Below are positions 9,576-18,021 of a DNA stretch of 64,000 nt, piece by piece. Position numbers and translations under genes: made by a program. The notes under the pieces are model-generated. The model saw only the letters and a list, made by a program, of their open reading frames with translations. It searched no databases and was not told the origin of the DNA. This DNA is from Pseudomonadota bacterium (GTDB taxonomy: Bacteria; Pseudomonadota; Alphaproteobacteria; Micropepsales; Micropepsaceae), in assembly GCA_018241025.1 (NCBI GenBank), contig JAFEEQ010000025.1, forward strand, positions 84,361 to 148,360. The letters are read 5' to 3'. Positions within the stretch are counted from its first letter, which is position 1; every line of letters begins with the position of its first letter.

Positions 9576-10655
9576 TCAATTCCCCACCCAGCCCTGCGCC
9601 ACCGCTGCGTCGTGGCGCGCTTTCTCCGGCCCACCCAGCGCCTGACGGTTGAACCCAATCCGCTTGAACCAGTAGTGCAGGCCGAGCAAATCGGTGAAGC
9701 CCATGCCGCCATGGACTTCGGTCGCGGTGCGGGCGACGAAGGTGCCGACCTCGCTGGTATGCGCCTTCACATGTGCGGCCATGCGGCGGCCATCCTCGGG
9801 GAATTCGTCGAAGGCATAGGCGGCATACCACATCAGCGCGCGGCAGGGTTCGAGCTCGGCGATCATCTCGGCGCACATATGCTTGACCGCCTGGAAGCTG
9901 CCGATGACGCGGCCGAACTGCTTGCGCTCGGCGGCGTAGGCAACGGCCTTCTCGATCATGCGCAGCCCCGCGCCCAGCGTGTCGGCGGCAAGGATCACGC
10001 GCCCGGCATCGATCATGCGGTCGAGCGCGGCCTGCGGATTGTTCGCCAGCGGCTCGGCCTCGACGTTGTCGAAATTGAGCTGGCCGATCACGCGCGTGGC
10101 GTCGATGGTCGACAACGCGACCTTCTCGATCCCCTTGGCGTTCGCATCGACGACATGCAGCGCGCCGAAACGGTCGGCGACGACATAGATACCCGCGCCG
10201 GCGAAATCGAGCACGAACAGCGCCGTACCGCTGAGCTTGCCGCCCTTCGCGGTGATGCCCGACTTGTCGCGCGCCCCGGCGGCCTGTTCGCTGACCGCGA
10301 CGCCGGCGATGAGCTCGCCGCTTGCCAGTTTCGGCAGGTATTTCGCCTTCTGCGCCTCGCTGCCGGCATTCAGGATCGCCAGCGGCGCCATCACCGACGA
10401 GGCGACGAACGGCACCGGCGCGACATGGCGGCCGAGCGCCTCGCCCGCCAGCGCCGCATCGAGCAGCTTGAGCCCGAGCCCGCCGTACTCTTCCGGGATC
10501 AGAATGCCGGGCAGGCCGAGTTCGGCCAGCGCCTTCAGTACGTCATCGGCATGCCCCTCGGCCTTGCGCACGCGCTCCAGCGGCGCGACGCGCTCGAGCG
10601 TCCGGTTGATGCTCTCCTGCATCATCTTCTGGTCGGCGGTGAGATCGAATTCCAT
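9576..10655 (-). CDS. Acyl-CoA dehydrogenase family protein, possible non-catalytic partner
   Basis: A 359-residue flavoprotein-fold acyl-CoA dehydrogenase, expected to take part in the alpha,beta-desaturation of an acyl-CoA. The N-terminal helical domain contains IPEEYGGLGL, the middle beta domain is short, and the C-terminal helices contain AAERKQFGRVIGSFQAVKH and EVHGGMGF. The tail after HGGMGF reads LHYWFKRIGF...LGGPEKAR, with no Glu in the usual IYEGT-like catalytic position. Together with its shortness this suggests one half of a heteromeric acyl-CoA dehydrogenase. The partner would be the 395-residue protein encoded just upstream in the same transcript. A GGAGGT site precedes the ATG. 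Substrate unknown. Confidence 0.85.
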   Translation of the reverse strand: MEFDLTADQKMMQESINRTLERVAPLERVRKAEGHADDVLKALAELGLPGILIPEEYGGLGLKLLDAALAGEALGRHVAPVPFVASSVMAPLAILNAGSEAQKAKYLPKLASGELIAGVAVSEQAAGARDKSGITAKGGKLSGTALFVLDFAGAGIYVVADRFGALHVVDANAKGIEKVALSTIDATRVIGQLNFDNVEAEPLANNPQAALDRMIDAGRVILAADTLGAGLRMIEKAVAYAAERKQFGRVIGSFQAVKHMCAEMIAELEPCRALMWYAAYAFDEFPEDGRRMAAHVKAHTSEVGTFVARTATEVHGGMGFTDLLGLHYWFKRIGFNRQALGGPEKARHDAAVAQGWVGN

Positions 10656-10672
10656 GAGGCTACCTCCCTATG

Positions 10673-10754
10673 CTTCGGGGCTCGTCTTCGCCTCGCACCT
10701 CAGCATGACGGGCATCCGCGTCATCCTGAGGTGCGAGCACAGCGAGCCCCGAAG
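10673..10754. repeat. Palindromic intergenic repeat
   Basis: Outer 12-bp perfect arms CTTCGGGGCTCG (10673-10684) and CGAGCCCCGAAG (10743-10754) surround a second stem built from CTCGCACCTCAG...CTGAGGTGCGAG. It sits between two same-strand acyl-CoA dehydrogenase genes, so it could attenuate or stabilise the transcript. Confidence 0.8.
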
Positions 10755-10756
10755 GA

Positions 10757-11944
10757 TCACGCCTTCGCCAGCTTCGGTTCGCGCGGCATGCCGAGGCCGC
10801 GTTCGGAGATGATGTTCTTCTGGATCTGCGCGGTGCCGCCGCCGATGATCAAGCCGAGATCGAACATGTAGCTCGACTGCCAGTTGCCGAAATTCCGCAA
10901 ATGCGGCGAGCCGTTGTAGAGCATGCCGAGCTCGCCCAGCGCATCGATAGCGAACGCCGCGAGCTGGTGATTGATCTCGCAGCCCATCAGCTTGACGATC
11001 AGCCGTGCCACACCCGGATCCTCGCCCTTGATTGAGGCGGTGAGCAGGCGCAGGCCGTGATACTCCATCGCATGCACGCGAGCTTGCAGCTTGAGCAGCC
11101 GGTCGCGCAGCGCCGGATTGTCCATCAGTCGCGAGCCGTCGACATCCTCGGTCTGCATCAGCTCGATGATGGCCTTGAGCCGTGTGCCGGCCTGGTTGGG
11201 ATCGCCCAGCATGCCGCGCTCGTGCTTCAGCGTGGCGTTCGCCACCATCCAGCCGAGGCCGCGCCCGGCGACGACGCCGGATTTCGGCACGCGGACATCG
11301 GTGAAGAACACCTCGTTGAACTCGGCGCGGCCGGTCATGGTGACCAGCGGGCGCACTTCGATGCCCGGCGTCTTCATCGAGAACAGGATGTAGGAGATGC
11401 CTTCATGCTTCGGCTTGTCCGGCTCGGTGCGGATCAAACAGAAGATCATGTCGGCCTGCGCCGCGGTGGAGGTCCAGATCTTCTGGCCGTTGACGATGAA
11501 ATCGTCGCCATCTTCCGTCGCGCGCGTCGTGAGCGAGGCAAGGTCGGAGCCCGCGCCCGGCTCGCTGTAACCCTGGCACCAGATGATGTCGCCGTGCAGC
11601 GTGGGGCGGATGTATTTCTGCTTCTGCTCTTCGGAGCCGACTTCGAGCAGCGTCGGCACCAGCATGGAGATGCCCTGGCCGCTCAGCCCCATCGGCAGCC
11701 CGGCGGCGATGAACTCCTCGGCGATGATGCGCGATTTCAGCACGTCGGGCTCGGCGCCATAGCCGCCATATTCTTTCGGGATCGTGCGCGCGGCATAGCC
11801 GTGCTCGATCAGCAGGCGCTGCCACGCCTTGCCTTCTTCGTTGAAGCCGCCGCCGTTCTTCGGCGCGCTCGGGCCGTGTTTGGCGCAAAAGGCGCGGACC
11901 TCGTCGCGGAAGGCGAGATATTCGGGGGAATAGGAGAGGTCCAT
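10757..11944 (-). CDS. Acyl-CoA dehydrogenase
   Basis: The 395-residue protein has the full acyl-CoA dehydrogenase architecture: helical N-domain with IPKEYGGYGAEPD, the FAD/substrate beta domain with QGYSEPGAGSDLASLTTRA and GQKIWTSTAAQADM, and a C-terminal helical domain with LKHERGMLG and INHQLAAFAIDALGELGMLY. It oxidises an acyl-CoA thioester and passes electrons to ETF. The start is taken at MDLSYSP, and a TTG seven codons upstream is possible but less likely. It is followed on the same strand by a shorter acyl-CoA dehydrogenase and preceded by a thiolase, consistent with a beta-oxidation-like side-chain pathway. Confidence 0.9.
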   Translation of the reverse strand: MDLSYSPEYLAFRDEVRAFCAKHGPSAPKNGGGFNEEGKAWQRLLIEHGYAARTIPKEYGGYGAEPDVLKSRIIAEEFIAAGLPMGLSGQGISMLVPTLLEVGSEEQKQKYIRPTLHGDIIWCQGYSEPGAGSDLASLTTRATEDGDDFIVNGQKIWTSTAAQADMIFCLIRTEPDKPKHEGISYILFSMKTPGIEVRPLVTMTGRAEFNEVFFTDVRVPKSGVVAGRGLGWMVANATLKHERGMLGDPNQAGTRLKAIIELMQTEDVDGSRLMDNPALRDRLLKLQARVHAMEYHGLRLLTASIKGEDPGVARLIVKLMGCEINHQLAAFAIDALGELGMLYNGSPHLRNFGNWQSSYMFDLGLIIGGGTAQIQKNIISERGLGMPREPKLAKA

Positions 11945-11966
11945 GGCTTGGTTGCCCTCTCTCAAC

Positions 11967-12053
11967 CGTCATCGCCGGACTTGTTCCGGCGATCCATGAT
12001 CACAACTGCCGCTTGGGTGTTCATGGATGGCCGGCACAAGGCCGGCCATGACG
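11967..12053. repeat. Palindromic repeat of the CGTCATGGCCGG type
   Basis: Two hairpins, CGTCATCGCCGGACTTG-type at 11967-11998 and GGCCGGCACAAGGCCGGCC at 12029-12049, also form one long inverted repeat (CGTCAT...ATGACGG). It fills the gap between the thiolase and acyl-CoA dehydrogenase genes. A related, simpler hairpin is at 16283-16315. Confidence 0.8.
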
Positions 12054-12073
12054 GTGGTGGGTTGGAGTGAAAA

Positions 12074-13246
12074 CTACAGCCGCTCGACGATCGTCACATT
12101 GGCGAGGCCGCCGCCTTCGCACATCGTCTGCAGGCCCCACTTCTTGTTGCGGTCCTTGAGGCCGTAAAGAAGCGTGGTCATCAGCTTGGTGCCGGAGGCG
12201 CCGAGCGGGTGGCCGAGCGCGATCGCGCCGCCATTGACGTTCAGCTTCTCCGGATTGGCGCCAGTGTACTGCAGCCAGGCGACCGGAACGGACGCGAAGG
12301 CTTCGTTGACCTCATAGAGATCGATGTCGTCGATCTTCATGCCGGCCTTTTCGAGCGCGCGCTTGGTCGCGGGCAGGGGGGCTTCGAGCATGATCACCGG
12401 ATCGCCGCCGATCACCGTCATGTGGTGGATGCGGGCGAGCGGCTTGACGCCGAGCGCCTTCAGCCCCTTCTCGTTCACGACCATCACGCCCGAGGCGCCG
12501 TCGCAGATCTGCGAAGAAGTTGCCGCCGTGATCGCGCCGCCTTCGCGCAGCAGCTTCACGCCCTTGATGCCTTCGAGGCTGGCGTCGAAGCGGATGCCTT
12601 CGTCGGTCGTGTGTTGGGACTCGGCGCCTTCGGCGTCCTTGATGGTCAGGCTGACGACTTCATCCTTGAACTTGCCGCCTTGCGTCGCCGCGATCGCCTT
12701 CTTGTGGCTGTTGTAGCCGAACTCGTCGAGCGTATCTTTTGACAGCTTGTACTTCTCGGCCATCATCTCGGCGCCCATGAACTGGCTGAACTGGACGTTG
12801 GGATACTTCGCCATGATCTCGGGGCTCATATACGAGCCCATGCCCTTCTCCATCGCGAGCACGGCGGAGGCGCCCATCGGCACGCGCGTCATGCTCTCGA
12901 CGCCCATCGCGATCACCGCGTCCATAGAGCCCGACATCACCGCCTGGGCCGCGAAGTGCAGCGACTGCTGCGAGGAACCGCACTGACGGTCGACCGAAGT
13001 GCCCGGCACATGCTCGGGCAGGCGCGAGGCCATCACCGCGTTGCGCGCGACGTTGATCGCCTGCTGGCCGACCTGCGAAACGCAGCCGCAGATCACGTCC
13101 TCGATCAGGTCGGGATTGGCGCCCGAGCGGTCGAGCAGCGAATTGATGACGGTGGCGCCCAACGAAACCGGATGCCAGTCCTTCAGCTTGCCGCCGCGCT
13201 TGCCGCCCGCGGTGCGTGCCGCCGCGACGATATATGCCTCACCCAT
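12074..13246 (-). CDS. Acetyl-CoA C-acyltransferase (thiolase)
   Basis: A 390-residue thiolase that cleaves 3-ketoacyl-CoA to acetyl-CoA plus a shortened acyl-CoA, or runs in the condensing direction. The acylated cysteine is C89 in VDRQCGSSQQ, the catalytic His is in NGGAIALGHPLGASG and the second cysteine in CEGGGLANV near the C-terminus. The initiator ATG at 13246 has a GGAG site upstream, whereas the frame extends 13 codons further without a good site. It is the first gene of the minus-strand run with the two acyl-CoA dehydrogenases, so it probably provides the last step of the same degradation sequence. A hydratase and a dehydrogenase for the middle steps are not encoded nearby. Confidence 0.92.
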   Translation of the reverse strand: MGEAYIVAAARTAGGKRGGKLKDWHPVSLGATVINSLLDRSGANPDLIEDVICGCVSQVGQQAINVARNAVMASRLPEHVPGTSVDRQCGSSQQSLHFAAQAVMSGSMDAVIAMGVESMTRVPMGASAVLAMEKGMGSYMSPEIMAKYPNVQFSQFMGAEMMAEKYKLSKDTLDEFGYNSHKKAIAATQGGKFKDEVVSLTIKDAEGAESQHTTDEGIRFDASLEGIKGVKLLREGGAITAATSSQICDGASGVMVVNEKGLKALGVKPLARIHHMTVIGGDPVIMLEAPLPATKRALEKAGMKIDDIDLYEVNEAFASVPVAWLQYTGANPEKLNVNGGAIALGHPLGASGTKLMTTLLYGLKDRNKKWGLQTMCEGGGLANVTIVERL

Positions 13247-13415
13247 GATGGTACTCCTTCGGTTGACCGGCTGGTGTTTTAGCACCGGGATTTCGCGCTC
13301 GCACCAGCCTCGGATTGCGTCTTTTTAATTGCCCCAACGGAAACGGCCTTTGCCGGGCGATACGCGCCCGTCACAGTGGCATGGTTTGTGGTTCGCAGCA
13401 CTTCGGAGGATCGCC

Positions 13416-14996
13416 ATGACCCTGCACACCTCGCGCCGCACACTTCTGACCGGTCTCGGCGCCACGGCGCTCGTCGCGCCCGCCATCGCCAAGGGGCTGG
13501 TTTCCTGGAAGGGCAATCCGTTCAGCCTGGGCGTTGCCGCCGGTGCGCCCGCCGCGGATGGTTTCGTGCTCTGGACCCGGTTGGCGCCGGAACCGCTGGC
13601 GGAGGATGGCGGAATCGCCGGCCCGTCGCGTGCCATCGGCTATGAGATCGCGACCGACGACTCCATGCATCACATCGTCCAGCGCGGCACGGCGCTGGCG
13701 GAATCCGAGTGGGGTTACTCGGTTCACAAATCCATCAAGGGCCTGAAGCCCGGCCGCCCCTACTGGTACCGCTTCACCTCGGGCAGCGCGTCGAGCGCCA
13801 TCGGCCGCGCCCAGACCTTGCCGCCGCACGGTGCCGACAAGCTTCGCTTCGCTTACTTCTCCTGCTCGCATTATGAATATGGCTACTTCTCAGCTTATCG
13901 CCACGCGGCTTACGAAGATCCGGATTTCGGCATCTTCCTTGGCGACTACATTTATGAATACGCCGAGAAGCATCCCGACAAGCATCCGACGGTGCGCACG
14001 CATTCCGGCGGCAAGGAATGCGAGACGCTGGCCGAGTATCGCGCGCGCTACACGCAATACCGCCTCGATCCCAATCTCCAGTTCCTGCACCAGATGGTCC
14101 CGGCACTGCTGACCTGGGACGATCACGAGGTGCAGAACGACTATGCGGACAAATGGGGCGAGGATTTCCAGGATCCGGCCGCGTTCCTGAAACGCCGCGC
14201 CGCCGCCTACAAGGCCTATTACGAGTTCATGCCGCTGAAGCCGGTGTTTTCCCAGCCGCATGGCCCGAACATGCGGCTCTACGACCGCTACGATTTCGGC
14301 GATCTGATGCGGCTCGATTTGATCGATGGGCGGCAATACCGCTCGCGCGAAGCCTGCTACGACCACCAGAAGGCGATCGGCCAGCGCGGCGGCGGCCATG
14401 TCGAGACACGCGGCTCCTGTCCGGAGCTGTTCGAGGCCGATCGTTCGATGATCGGCATGAAGCAGGAGAAGTGGCTGTTCGACGGGCTCGCGACCTCGAA
14501 GGCGCGCTGGAACGTCGTCGGCAACGACGTGACGATGGCGCGGCTGCGGCAGAAGAACAAGGACGGCGAACTCGGCTGGTACACCGACGGCTGGGACGGC
14601 TACCCCGCCAGCCGCGCGCGGCTGATGCAGCATGTCGCCGATTCCAAACCGTCGAACTTCGTCGCGATCACCGGCGACATCCACTCCTATTGGGCCAACG
14701 ATCTCAAGACCGATTTCGACGATCCGAAGGCGCCGACCATCGGCAGCGAGCTGATCGGGACCTCGATCACCTCCTATGGCGTGCCCTATGACGTCTTCGC
14801 GCAGATCCTGCCCGACAATCCGCACATCAAGTTCTTCGAGAGCCGCAAGCGCGGCTATGTCTCGGTCGAGCTGACGCGCGAGCGGATGACGGCGAAATTC
14901 CAGACCGTGTCCGACGTGACCGATCCGGCGGCGACGCTCTCCACGCTGAAGACTTTCGTTGTCGACGACGGCAACCCGGGGCCGGTTGAAGCGTGA
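13416..14996 (+). CDS. phoD: Alkaline phosphatase D family phosphodiesterase, Tat-exported
   Basis: The 526-residue protein has a twin-arginine signal (SRRTLLTGLGATALVAPAIA) and a PhoD-type metallophosphatase domain, so it is expected to act on phosphate esters in the periplasm after folding with Ca2+/Fe3+. The N-terminal PhoD_N beta domain (FSLGVAAGAPAADGFVLWTR) is followed by metal-site segments FAYFSCSHYEYGY, FLGDYIYEY, LTWDDHEVQNDYA and the C-terminal ITGDIHSYW. The ATG at 13416 is preceded by CGGAGG, and starting further upstream would bury the Tat signal. It stands alone, divergent from the thiolase operon. I see no convincing Pho box in its 170-bp upstream region. Confidence 0.9.
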   Translation: MTLHTSRRTLLTGLGATALVAPAIAKGLVSWKGNPFSLGVAAGAPAADGFVLWTRLAPEPLAEDGGIAGPSRAIGYEIATDDSMHHIVQRGTALAESEWGYSVHKSIKGLKPGRPYWYRFTSGSASSAIGRAQTLPPHGADKLRFAYFSCSHYEYGYFSAYRHAAYEDPDFGIFLGDYIYEYAEKHPDKHPTVRTHSGGKECETLAEYRARYTQYRLDPNLQFLHQMVPALLTWDDHEVQNDYADKWGEDFQDPAAFLKRRAAAYKAYYEFMPLKPVFSQPHGPNMRLYDRYDFGDLMRLDLIDGRQYRSREACYDHQKAIGQRGGGHVETRGSCPELFEADRSMIGMKQEKWLFDGLATSKARWNVVGNDVTMARLRQKNKDGELGWYTDGWDGYPASRARLMQHVADSKPSNFVAITGDIHSYWANDLKTDFDDPKAPTIGSELIGTSITSYGVPYDVFAQILPDNPHIKFFESRKRGYVSVELTRERMTAKFQTVSDVTDPAATLSTLKTFVVDDGNPGPVEA

Positions 14997-15012
14997 GCCG
15001 AGCGCATGCGTG

Positions 15013-15070
15013 CTTCGGCAGGCTCAGCATGAGGGCTCTATCAGTAACCTCATCCTGAGCTTGTCGAAGG
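15013..15070. repeat. Imperfect palindromic repeat
   Basis: CTTCGGCAGGCTCAGCATGAG at 15013-15033 pairs imperfectly with CTCATCCTGAGCTTGTCGAAG at 15050-15070. It is a diverged copy of the element at 5469-5544 and lies between two same-strand genes. Confidence 0.7.
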
Positions 15071-15095
15071 ATGGGGTTGCTGCGAATGTCCGCGC

Positions 15096-16250
15096 ATGAA
15101 CAAAGACACTCCGATGAAGCCCGCGACTGTCGCGGCGCAGGCGCTGGGCTGGATCGACGAGGCGACCAAGGCGGTGGCGCCGCCGCTGCATCCGTCTTCG
15201 ACCTTCATCCGCGATGCCGACAACGGCTACAGCTCGGGCCGCAATTATTCCCGTGCCGACAATCCGACCTACGACCAGGCCGAGGCCGTGCTTGCGAGTC
15301 TCGAAAATGCCGCCGATGCGGCGATCTTCGCCAGCGGCATGGCGGCGGCGACGGTGGTGTTCCAGTCTCTGGAGCCGGGCGATCACGTCGTGATCTCGCG
15401 GGTGATGTACTGGTCGCTGCGCAACTGGCTGCTCACCTTCGCGGCCGATTGGGGCCTGAAGGTCGAGGTCGTCGATACCACCGATCTTTCGGCGCTGAAA
15501 GCGGCGATGCGCCTGGGCGAAACCGCGCTGGTCTGGATCGAGACGCCGGGCAACCCGACGCTCGCCGTCACCGATATCGCCGCGGCGGCGGAGATTGCGC
15601 ATGGCGCCGGCGCGCGGCTCGCGGTGGATTCGACGGTGGCGACACCGGTCTTCACCCGCCCGCTCGATCTCGGCGCCGATATCGTGATGCATTCGGCCAC
15701 CAAGTATCTCAACGGCCATTCCGATCTCGTCGCCGGCGCGCTGGCGACGAAGGCGGTCGATGCGCATTGGGAGAAGATCAAGAGACTGCGCATCCAGCTC
15801 GGGGGCGTGCTCGGCAGTTTCGAGGCCTGGCTTCTGCTGCGCGGCATGCGCACGCTGTTCCCGCGCGTGCGCGCGGCGGCGGCGAATGCGATGGCGGTGG
15901 CGCAGCATTTCCGCGGCCATCCGCTGGTGGAGGATGTGCTTTATCCCGGCCTGTCGAACTTCCCCGGCCACGACGTCGCGGCGAAGCAGATGCTGGGCGG
16001 CTTCGGTGGCCTGATGTCGATCCGGGTCAAGGGCGGCGAGCGTGGCGCCATCGCCACCGCGGCCAATGTGCAGATATGGAAGCGCGCGACCTCGCTCGGC
16101 GGCGTCGAGAGCCTGATCGAGCATCGCGCCTCGGTCGAAGGCCCCGACTCGCCCGCCCCACCGGACCTGCTGCGGATGTCGGTCGGCATCGAGGAGGCGA
16201 GCGACCTGATCGACGATTTCGAGCAGGCGCTGACGGCGGCGCAGAATTAG
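15096..16250 (+). CDS. Cys/Met metabolism PLP-dependent enzyme (cystathionine gamma-synthase-like)
   Basis: A 384-residue fold-type I PLP enzyme of the transsulfuration family (cystathionine gamma-synthase/beta- or gamma-lyase, O-acylhomoserine sulfhydrylase). The Schiff-base lysine is K203 in MHSATKYLNGHSD, with YSRADNPTYDQAE, FASGMAAATVVF and WIETPGNPTL as further signatures. It most likely acts in methionine/cysteine interconversion. The sequence does not decide which reaction. ATG 15096 has only a weak ribosome site, and a second in-frame ATG at 15114 is possible. No methionine riboswitch is recognisable upstream, and the gene is followed by a palindromic hairpin. Confidence 0.85.
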   Translation: MNKDTPMKPATVAAQALGWIDEATKAVAPPLHPSSTFIRDADNGYSSGRNYSRADNPTYDQAEAVLASLENAADAAIFASGMAAATVVFQSLEPGDHVVISRVMYWSLRNWLLTFAADWGLKVEVVDTTDLSALKAAMRLGETALVWIETPGNPTLAVTDIAAAAEIAHGAGARLAVDSTVATPVFTRPLDLGADIVMHSATKYLNGHSDLVAGALATKAVDAHWEKIKRLRIQLGGVLGSFEAWLLLRGMRTLFPRVRAAAANAMAVAQHFRGHPLVEDVLYPGLSNFPGHDVAAKQMLGGFGGLMSIRVKGGERGAIATAANVQIWKRATSLGGVESLIEHRASVEGPDSPAPPDLLRMSVGIEEASDLIDDFEQALTAAQN

Positions 16251-16282
16251 GGAATCACCCCGTGCCTGGAACTCAACCCAAC

Positions 16283-16315
16283 CCGTCATGGGCGGCTCAA
16301 GCCCGCCCATGACGG
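16283..16315. terminator. Perfect 13-bp stem hairpin between convergent genes
   Basis: CCGTCATGGGCGG and CCGCCCATGACGG form a perfect stem around a 7-nt loop. It lies between the PLP enzyme gene and a convergent small membrane protein gene and may end transcription from both sides. The sequence also belongs to the dispersed CGTCATGGGCGG repeat family. Confidence 0.65.
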
Positions 16316-16345
16316 AATCTCGTTTTCAGAACTGGATTGCAGACT

Positions 16346-16648
16346 CTAGGCTGCGCTGCGTCCGCGGAATTCGCGAACCAGCAGGTAGGTCATCGGTCCG
16401 AAGGACCCGGCGGCGAGCGTCAGCACGATGAACGGCCAGGCCGGCAGTCCGCTGCTGCGTGAATCGTGCGCCATCCAGATGCAGGACAGCACGCAGACGA
16501 TCACCAGATCGACGAAGACCTGTGCCCCGCCATAGCTTTTGAAATGCGGCTCGAGGATTCCGAAAAAGCCGACATCCATCAATGCCAGCGCGGTCAGGAC
16601 GCCAAAAGCGCCAATGACCACGATGAGGATAAGTGCGCGACTGGACAT
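16346..16648 (-). CDS. Small DUF2834-like membrane protein
   Basis: The 100-residue protein has three hydrophobic segments (about residues 6-24, 43-62 and 70-90) and a pattern close to DUF2834 inner-membrane proteins, with GILEPHFKSYGG, then an acidic/aromatic loop (WMAHDSRSSGLPAW) and a final helix. No catalytic residues are evident. The ATG has a GGGAG site 7 bp upstream. It is divergent from the XRE regulator at 16766, which may control it. Function unknown. Confidence 0.7.
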   Translation of the reverse strand: MSSRALILIVVIGAFGVLTALALMDVGFFGILEPHFKSYGGAQVFVDLVIVCVLSCIWMAHDSRSSGLPAWPFIVLTLAAGSFGPMTYLLVREFRGRSAA

Positions 16649-16703
16649 GCGGTGCTCCCGTCTTGATGACGGTGCACATTCTCCGGCGCCGTGAATGATC
16701 TCA

Positions 16704-16720
16704 ATTACCTTGCAGGTTAT
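16704..16720. promoter_or_regulatory. Imperfect inverted repeat, candidate XRE operator
   Basis: ATTACCT-TGC-AGGTTAT sits in the 117-bp region between the divergent small membrane protein and the XRE regulator. Its outer positions are only partly symmetric, but the ACCT/AGGT core is exact. XRE regulators often bind such dyads near their own start, so autoregulation is a reasonable inference. Confidence 0.4.
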
Positions 16721-16765
16721 TGAAGCGGCGCAATTGGGCTACCATCGTTGGAACAGGAGCGCCCG

Positions 16766-17578
16766 ATGTCCCTGGCACACGACCTATCGAACGGATTCCC
16801 CACCCTGCTGAAGCACTGGCGGCAGAAGCGGCGCCTGTCGCAGCTCGATCTCGCGCTGGCTTCGGGCGTGTCGCAGCGCCATGTCAGCTTTCTCGAATCC
16901 GGCCGCGCGCGGCCGAGCCGCACCATGATCCTGCAGCTCAGCGAAACGCTGGAGGTGCCGCTGCGCGACCGCAATGGCTGGCTCACCGCGGCCGGTTTCG
17001 CGCCCGTGTTCAAGGCGCGCCCGCTCGACGATCCCCAGATGGGGCAGGTGATGAGCGCGGTTCGGATGATCCTGTCGGCGCATGCGCCGTTTCCGGCCCT
17101 GGCCGTCGACCGCGCCTGGAACGTCGTGCTCGCCAACCCGCCCTTCGAGATGCTCGCGGCGATGATGGGCGCCGATGTCTGGACCCGTATCGGCGGCGCG
17201 CAGCGCAACCTGATGCGGCTGTTCTTCCATCCCGATGGCCTCAAACCTTTCATCGCCAACTGGCGCGATATCGCACCGCTTCTGTGGCTTCGGGCGCAGC
17301 GTGAGGCCGAGACGGCCGGCGGCGCAGAGATGAAATCCGTCCTGGCCGAGCTCGGTCCGCTTCAGGATGCCGCGACGCTGTGGGGTGCGGAATCCGCGGC
17401 GCTCATGCCGGTGCTTCCGCTCGAGATCGCCAAGGACGGGATGCGGGTGTCGCTGTTCACCGTGATCGCGACCTTCGGTACCGCACAGGACGTCACGGCG
17501 GACGAGTTGCGCATCGAAACCCTGTTCCCCGCCGATGCCGCGACGGAGCGCCTGTTCCGCGGCGCGGCGAACGGCTGA
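16766..17578 (+). CDS. XRE-family transcriptional regulator with MmyB-like ligand domain
   Basis: This 270-residue DNA-binding protein has an N-terminal helix-turn-helix (about residues 17-70, KRRLSQLDLALASGVSQRHVSFLESGRARPSRTM) and a C-terminal MmyB-like domain, a PAS-like ligand pocket. Typical segments are PFPALAVDRAWNVVLANPPF and NLMRLFFHPDGLKPFIANW. Members are thought to sense small hydrophobic molecules such as fatty acids. The ATG at 16766 is chosen because AGGAG lies 8 bp upstream, and a TTG six codons earlier is unlikely. Its target is probably the divergent small membrane gene and itself. Confidence 0.85.
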   Translation: MSLAHDLSNGFPTLLKHWRQKRRLSQLDLALASGVSQRHVSFLESGRARPSRTMILQLSETLEVPLRDRNGWLTAAGFAPVFKARPLDDPQMGQVMSAVRMILSAHAPFPALAVDRAWNVVLANPPFEMLAAMMGADVWTRIGGAQRNLMRLFFHPDGLKPFIANWRDIAPLLWLRAQREAETAGGAEMKSVLAELGPLQDAATLWGAESAALMPVLPLEIAKDGMRVSLFTVIATFGTAQDVTADELRIETLFPADAATERLFRGAANG

Positions 17579-17618
17579 GGCGTGCGGACTCAAGCGGGCA
17601 ATTAGAACGAAGTCGCTG

Positions 17619-18020
17619 TCAGTCCAGTTCTTCGAATGCTCCTGCGACCCAGGCTCGGCCTCTCAAATATTCGAATGCAGCGGTCAGGCGGACGCCGCGC
17701 GCGCAAGCGAAAGTGACGTGGAATTCGGTTGATCCAGTCAAGCGGTATGAAGGCAAGTCTTCACGGCGCACGATCCTGTCGCGACGGATGCATGGAGCCA
17801 CTTCCCCGATGCGGCTGGGCACCCAGTGAATTCTTGTGTCGCAAAATGCAAACGTATCGGTGTCAAGTGGTCGGAGATTGCTGTGTCGCGCACAGCGAAT
17901 GAAGTCCGATAGACTTCTATCCACCACGGGAGGCCAGTCACGGACTGGACGTGCGGTGACCGCCCAACCAGGCAGGGTAACGGCGAGGATCACGGCTGAC
18001 GCTAAAAGACGTGGCGTCAT
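17619..18020 (-). CDS. Hypothetical secreted protein
   Basis: The 133-residue product begins with a plausible Sec signal peptide (MTPRLLASAVILAVTLPGWAVTA) and has several cysteines (CARHS, FCDTR, PCIRRD, FACARG) that could form disulfides outside the cytoplasm. I do not recognise a family. The ATG starts one base after the stop of the DUF72 gene (TAG-G-ATG), so the two are probably translationally coupled. Its base composition looks less biased than that of its neighbours. Real gene status is likely but not certain. Confidence 0.55.
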   Translation of the reverse strand: MTPRLLASAVILAVTLPGWAVTARPVRDWPPVVDRSLSDFIRCARHSNLRPLDTDTFAFCDTRIHWVPSRIGEVAPCIRRDRIVRREDLPSYRLTGSTEFHVTFACARGVRLTAAFEYLRGRAWVAGAFEELD

Positions 18021-18021
18021 C

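Noticed and set aside
13247..13415. A Pho box upstream of phoD
   Set aside because: CCGTCACAGTGGCATGG was examined, but the second half does not match CTGTCAT and the spacing does not fit.
5469..16315. Repeated palindromes considered as a CRISPR array
   Set aside because: The units are of several sequence types, thousands of bases apart, with genes between them and no regular spacers or cas genes.
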